Positions 43,321 to 46,204 of a stretch of 46,204 nt of DNA are shown here, one piece after another. Position numbers and translations under genes: made by a program. The notes beneath the pieces are model-generated. The model did not search any database, was not told where the DNA came from, and worked only from the letters and a program-made list of their open reading frames with translations. Each line of letters begins with the position of its first letter. Positions within the stretch are counted from its first letter, which is position 1. The stretch covers positions 1 through 46,204 of the IMG/VR virus record IMGVR_UViG_3300044631_000900; one strand, given 5' to 3'. Source of the stretch: a virus.

Positions 43321-44126
43321 GCATTGATTCCAACAATTGCGGCTTGAATATCCACCGCGCCTGATTTTGATACCACCTGTACACTGCCATTATTAGCATA
43401 GATCCCTACATTGCCTTCGTTTGCAAAGATGTCGAGATCTGATTGAGCAGTGATAACAATCTTACCTTGGTTACATGTGATCTCAATATTCTTATCACCC
43501 TTCTCATCGCCGACATTAAAAATTGTCATGTTGCCTGAGGCTAATTGAATATGATCTTTTACTGACTTTGTCACGATGGTTCCATCTGGCAAGATCTCGA
43601 GATAAGATCCTGACTTATGATAAACTTGTACGCGCTCTGATCCAGGAGTATCATCTAGCTCTACTAAGTGACCGCTGCGAGTAGTCATGGTATTATTATA
43701 AGGATATCTCGCCTTGTACTTCGATTCTGGTTCAACGTAGAAACCATCATCAGTCTTAATTCGATTTTGAGTTTTTTCTTCTGGTTCACCTTGACCACGA
43801 GCATATGAAGATACGCTGTGATTGCCTTCTGGCGCATAGTTTAACACACCAAGAATATATGCCGACTGTTGATTTGGAAGCTTCATGCACATGACTCGAG
43901 ATCCCTTTAAGAGACCAGTCGGACTTAATCCAATTCCAGAGACTCCGGCGCTCGTAGTTGGCATCATAACATATGACGGTAATAAATCTTCAGAATTCAC
44001 TTGATTAGAGTGACCTAAAAGTTCTCTTACTAAAACTCTGCCAGTTTGTGGTTTATCAGCTTCTAAACCGAGATCTGTCGTCGGATCTTCTGCTACTATA
44101 CCTTCAAAAAATCTTGGAACTTGCAT
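43317..44126 (-). CDS. 5: Baseplate spike protein gp5-like (OB and beta-helix, no lysozyme)
   Basis: 269 residues; T4 gp5 has 575 and a lysozyme domain. The N-terminal part (FFEGIVAEDP, QTGRVLVRELLGHSN, DLLPSYVMMPTTSAGVSGIG, AYILGVLNY) is the gp5/VgrG-type OB fold of the central spike. The C-terminal half has TRSGHLVELDDTPGSERVQV then LEILPDGTIVTKSVKDHI, followed by repeating short beta strands up to VDIQAAIVGINA. This is the triple beta-helix needle. No catalytic lysozyme segment is present. It lies after the gp27-like hub gene. It pierces the host envelope at the tail tip. Confidence 0.88.
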   Translation of the reverse strand: MQVPRFFEGIVAEDPTTDLGLEADKPQTGRVLVRELLGHSNQVNSEDLLPSYVMMPTTSAGVSGIGLSPTGLLKGSRVMCMKLPNQQSAYILGVLNYAPEGNHSVSSYARGQGEPEEKTQNRIKTDDGFYVEPESKYKARYPYNNTMTTRSGHLVELDDTPGSERVQVYHKSGSYLEILPDGTIVTKSVKDHIQLASGNMTIFNVGDEKGDKNIEITCNQGKIVITAQSDLDIFANEGNVGIYANNGSVQVVSKSGAVDIQAAIVGINA

Positions 44127-44136
44127 TTATCATCCT

Positions 44137-45435
44137 CTAAACTGTGTGTGTTTTTGGCAATCCACCGATGCCATCTTTTACGAGCTCTAACCCCTGTGCA
44201 TATTCTGCTTTTTCATTGAAAGTCAGCATATGACGGCATTTAGTTACAACATAATTACCTGTCGTGACAGCGCTATCTTCATTCACAGGATTTTCTTCTC
44301 CTCTTGTAAGGCCAGCCGCTTCGGGTAATTGACAGTGAATCACATCTCCAACAGTAATGGCTGAATCTCCATAAATAGTGATTTGCATAACCACTGTTAA
44401 AAAGTGACTCATGTAATAAGGCATATGATTAAACTTTTCGGCTCTCTCTGCATTTCCAACAGTCGGATCAAAAGGAATCGCTCGAGGAGCTCCTTCATTT
44501 CCATCTTCAGTTTTCTCAACCTGAGCTTTAAGATTTGTAGATGCAGATCCTTCGTTTAGTGTTTCAAATTGTAAATTTTTTGGATCAGCTTGAAAAGAAA
44601 TGATGTCTCCAGTGACACTATTTTGTAGTTGACACGTCGATCTTCCACCTCCAATTAATCTTAAAATTCCTTCGTTGCCGCTTTGAATAATTTTAGTAGT
44701 TAAGATGTTTCTCCACTTTGCTCCGGTTACATTTAAGTTGGTTAAAGTAGATTGTGTAAAACACTTGTCGCCGATATTTTTTATGCCTTCTTTGATTAAC
44801 GCTTCCATGCTTTTAAAAACAAATCCGTACTTGTTTTCAAAGAAGTAAAAACAATGGCCGTTAAATTCTTGAGACATTGCATGTTCTAATCTAATTTGAT
44901 CAATACACTCGAATGGAGTCTTTTCAGTAAAGTTAAATGCATGCAACCCACGAGTTTTTTCTGCAAAGAAAGGTTTATTTGATTTCGTTAAGTTAAGATA
45001 TGCTTTTACCATATTCTCGCACTCGATGTTTTTCCTAACAAGCGGTGTGTTTTTTATGGTCGAAGCTTTCCATGCTTCATATGTAACACACTCCACTTTA
45101 TAAATTAGTGCTTTATCATCGGGAGAATTAAAAGTAACTGGTTTATTAATAACATAAAGTTCGTATCGAATAGACGATTTTGAATTATCTTCGTCTGTTG
45201 TAAAATCAATGATAATTTTCTTATCTGTAAAAACAAATTTATCTCCTGCGCCCTTCGCCTCATAGAATTCGAATTGTGCACGAACAGCAGGTTCGAGTAT
45301 AGATTCATATATGTTTGCTTGTACACAGACAGGAGTCAAATCAACAGCCTTGCCGCAATCGACAGTTTTTGCTGTATTATCAATCATTAAGAACTCGTTA
45401 AGTTTAAACTGCCCGTCTCTAATTTGAGAAATCAT
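44137..45435 (-). CDS. 27: Baseplate hub protein (gp27-like)
   Basis: 432 residues; T4 gp27 has 391. FLMIDNTAKTVDCGKAVDLT is the start, and a beta-rich body includes VQANIYESILEPAVRAQFEF and KIIIDFTTDEDNSKSS. FNFTEKTPFECIDQIRLEHA and FYFFENKYGFVFKSMEALI recall hub proteins of the gp27/gpD/VgrG class, where a tail-tube-like fold is repeated. The C-terminal YVVTKCRHMLTFNEKAEYAQ fits the closing domain. It stands directly before the gp5 spike, as in other hub-spike pairs. The homology is judged by pattern and order, so it is less certain than the wedge proteins. Confidence 0.7.
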   Translation of the reverse strand: MISQIRDGQFKLNEFLMIDNTAKTVDCGKAVDLTPVCVQANIYESILEPAVRAQFEFYEAKGAGDKFVFTDKKIIIDFTTDEDNSKSSIRYELYVINKPVTFNSPDDKALIYKVECVTYEAWKASTIKNTPLVRKNIECENMVKAYLNLTKSNKPFFAEKTRGLHAFNFTEKTPFECIDQIRLEHAMSQEFNGHCFYFFENKYGFVFKSMEALIKEGIKNIGDKCFTQSTLTNLNVTGAKWRNILTTKIIQSGNEGILRLIGGGRSTCQLQNSVTGDIISFQADPKNLQFETLNEGSASTNLKAQVEKTEDGNEGAPRAIPFDPTVGNAERAEKFNHMPYYMSHFLTVVMQITIYGDSAITVGDVIHCQLPEAAGLTRGEENPVNEDSAVTTGNYVVTKCRHMLTFNEKAEYAQGLELVKDGIGGLPKTHTV

Positions 45436-45436
45436 A

Positions 45437-46204
45437 TTACGAACTCAATTGTTGTATAAATTGTTTTTCTGTTTCAGCGAGATAAGAAGACTTGAGAACA
45501 AATATATTTCGCTTCAATTCGTTTCTTTCTTTCTCATCATCATATGCATTTACGGCATACCAATACTCTGTTTCTGCAGTAGAAATGTTTTGCTTTATCG
45601 GAGTAATTGTTTTTATTCCTTCTGCTTGATTGACTGCAAAAGTTCCGTTGACGTGCTTTACGGTTAAGCTATTATTTTCAAGATCAACATAGTCAACGGT
45701 CGCATAAGCACCAGTGCTCGTCTGAGACACTCGATCTCCGACTTGGAATTGTGTTGGAGAAGCAGTAAGAGTCAACGATAATATTTTGTTTGTGGATACT
45801 ATCCAATCTTCTTTGATTCTTTCGTAGCCGATCACTGCACCAGTATTCGTAAGTTTTGGCTTCCAATACTTTTGAGTATTTGTAGTTTCATCGGCAAGGA
45901 GAGAATCGTATTGTTGAAGAGTAATAATTCTTTCATCTTCATGCCAGTTTAATCGATAGAAGAGAGTAATCGCTCGAGCATTCGAATTTGATCCATACTT
46001 TGTTTCAATATAATTCTTAAAATCTTCTGCTGATTTATAGTAATCGTAATAAGGATCAACGATGTTGTTCGTAAGATAGATCATCCAGTCAAATTTCGAA
46101 GATCCGTAATAGTTATAAGACAAAATGTCTGGCCTCTCGAAGCCTTCTTCAAGAGTAAACTGAAAGGTAGAATAGATTTCTTTTTTTGTTTTATCAGTAA
46201 AGTC
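45437..46204 (-). CDS. 53: Baseplate wedge protein gp53, 5' end missing
   Basis: The frame stays open to the right edge, so the start lies outside; 255 residues are visible. It begins with DFTDKTKKEIYSTFQFTL and contains YNYYGSSKFDWMIYLTNNI and DPYYDYYKSAEDFKNYIE, the gp53-type core. The T4 protein has 196 residues. EDWIVSTNKILSL and a beta insertion (FQVGDRVSQTSTGAYATVD) follow, and the C-terminal YAVNAYDDEKERNELKRNIF helix ends it. A TTG at 46123 inside the core is not used as the start because conserved-type sequence continues upstream. Gp53 joins gp6 and gp25 in the wedge core. Confidence 0.82.
   Translation of the reverse strand, partial: DFTDKTKKEIYSTFQFTLEEGFERPDILSYNYYGSSKFDWMIYLTNNIVDPYYDYYKSAEDFKNYIETKYGSNSNARAITLFYRLNWHEDERIITLQQYDSLLADETTNTQKYWKPKLTNTGAVIGYERIKEDWIVSTNKILSLTLTASPTQFQVGDRVSQTSTGAYATVDYVDLENNSLTVKHVNGTFAVNQAEGIKTITPIKQNISTAETEYWYAVNAYDDEKERNELKRNIFVLKSSYLAETEKQFIQQLSS

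Noticed and set aside
43317-44126. Tail lysozyme in gp5
   Set aside because: No lysozyme-like segment lies between the OB fold and the beta-helix, and the length (269) leaves no room for it.
1-46204. tRNA genes, integrase, insertion sequences or attachment sites
   Set aside because: No cloverleaf, recombinase motif or flanking repeats were noticed; nearly all bases are in convincing coding frames.

Overview
The window is part of the genome of a large contractile-tailed phage of the T4 supergroup. The branch is that of marine T4-like myoviruses, such as those of cyanobacteria or SAR11. The argument rests on a near-complete T4-type baseplate wedge and hub order (gp53, gp27-like, gp5, gp25, gp6, gp7, gp8), a DUF4815-type giant structural protein, strings of Ala/Asn/Thr-rich fibre proteins, T4-type late promoters (NATAAATA), AT-rich DNA with tightly overlapping genes, and auxiliary genes typical of marine T4-like phages (2OG-Fe(II) oxygenases, a fatty acid desaturase). 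No photosynthesis gene, tRNA, integrase or insertion sequence is visible, so the host cannot be fixed from this window.

Layout. (1) 2-637: 3' end of a plus-strand fibre gene made of decapeptide repeats, consensus NAPTNGPQNF. (2) 659-6801: a plus-strand operon with mostly 4-base stop/start overlaps. It holds a prolyl-hydroxylase-type oxygenase, two paralogues of an unidentified family, a hydroxyproline-GlcNAc-transferase-like glycosyltransferase, two sulfotransferase-like proteins, a fatty acid desaturase, an unknown protein and a second oxygenase. (3) 6798-10616: a convergent minus-strand cluster with three more 2OG oxygenase-like genes, a CxxCxxCC metal-binding protein, a third copy of the unidentified family and small proteins. 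(4) 10643-23395: fibre region with a 1120-residue Gly-X-Y adhesin, two fibres with collagen-like stalks, repeat-rich fibres, a tail-fibre assembly chaperone and small structural proteins. (5) 23395-46204: baseplate structural operon, running from gp53 (cut by the right edge) through the hub, spike and wedge to the large peripheral proteins. From 6798 to the right edge every gene is on the minus strand.

How the parts may work together. Two fibre-type genes rich in Pro, Asn and Gly (2-637 and 10643-14005) are each followed, in the same direction, by a prolyl-hydroxylase-type oxygenase paired with a member of the unidentified family. Nearby lie a glycosyltransferase of the family that puts GlcNAc on hydroxyproline in eukaryotic Skp1, two sulfotransferases and a possible metal-binding helper. 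The most interesting reading is a phage-encoded pathway that hydroxylates, glycosylates and perhaps sulfates its own collagen-like fibres. This is an inference from family assignments and gene order. Nothing in the sequence proves the substrate.

No stretch longer than about 55 bases lacks a coding assignment. Family names come from reading motifs, not from database searches.
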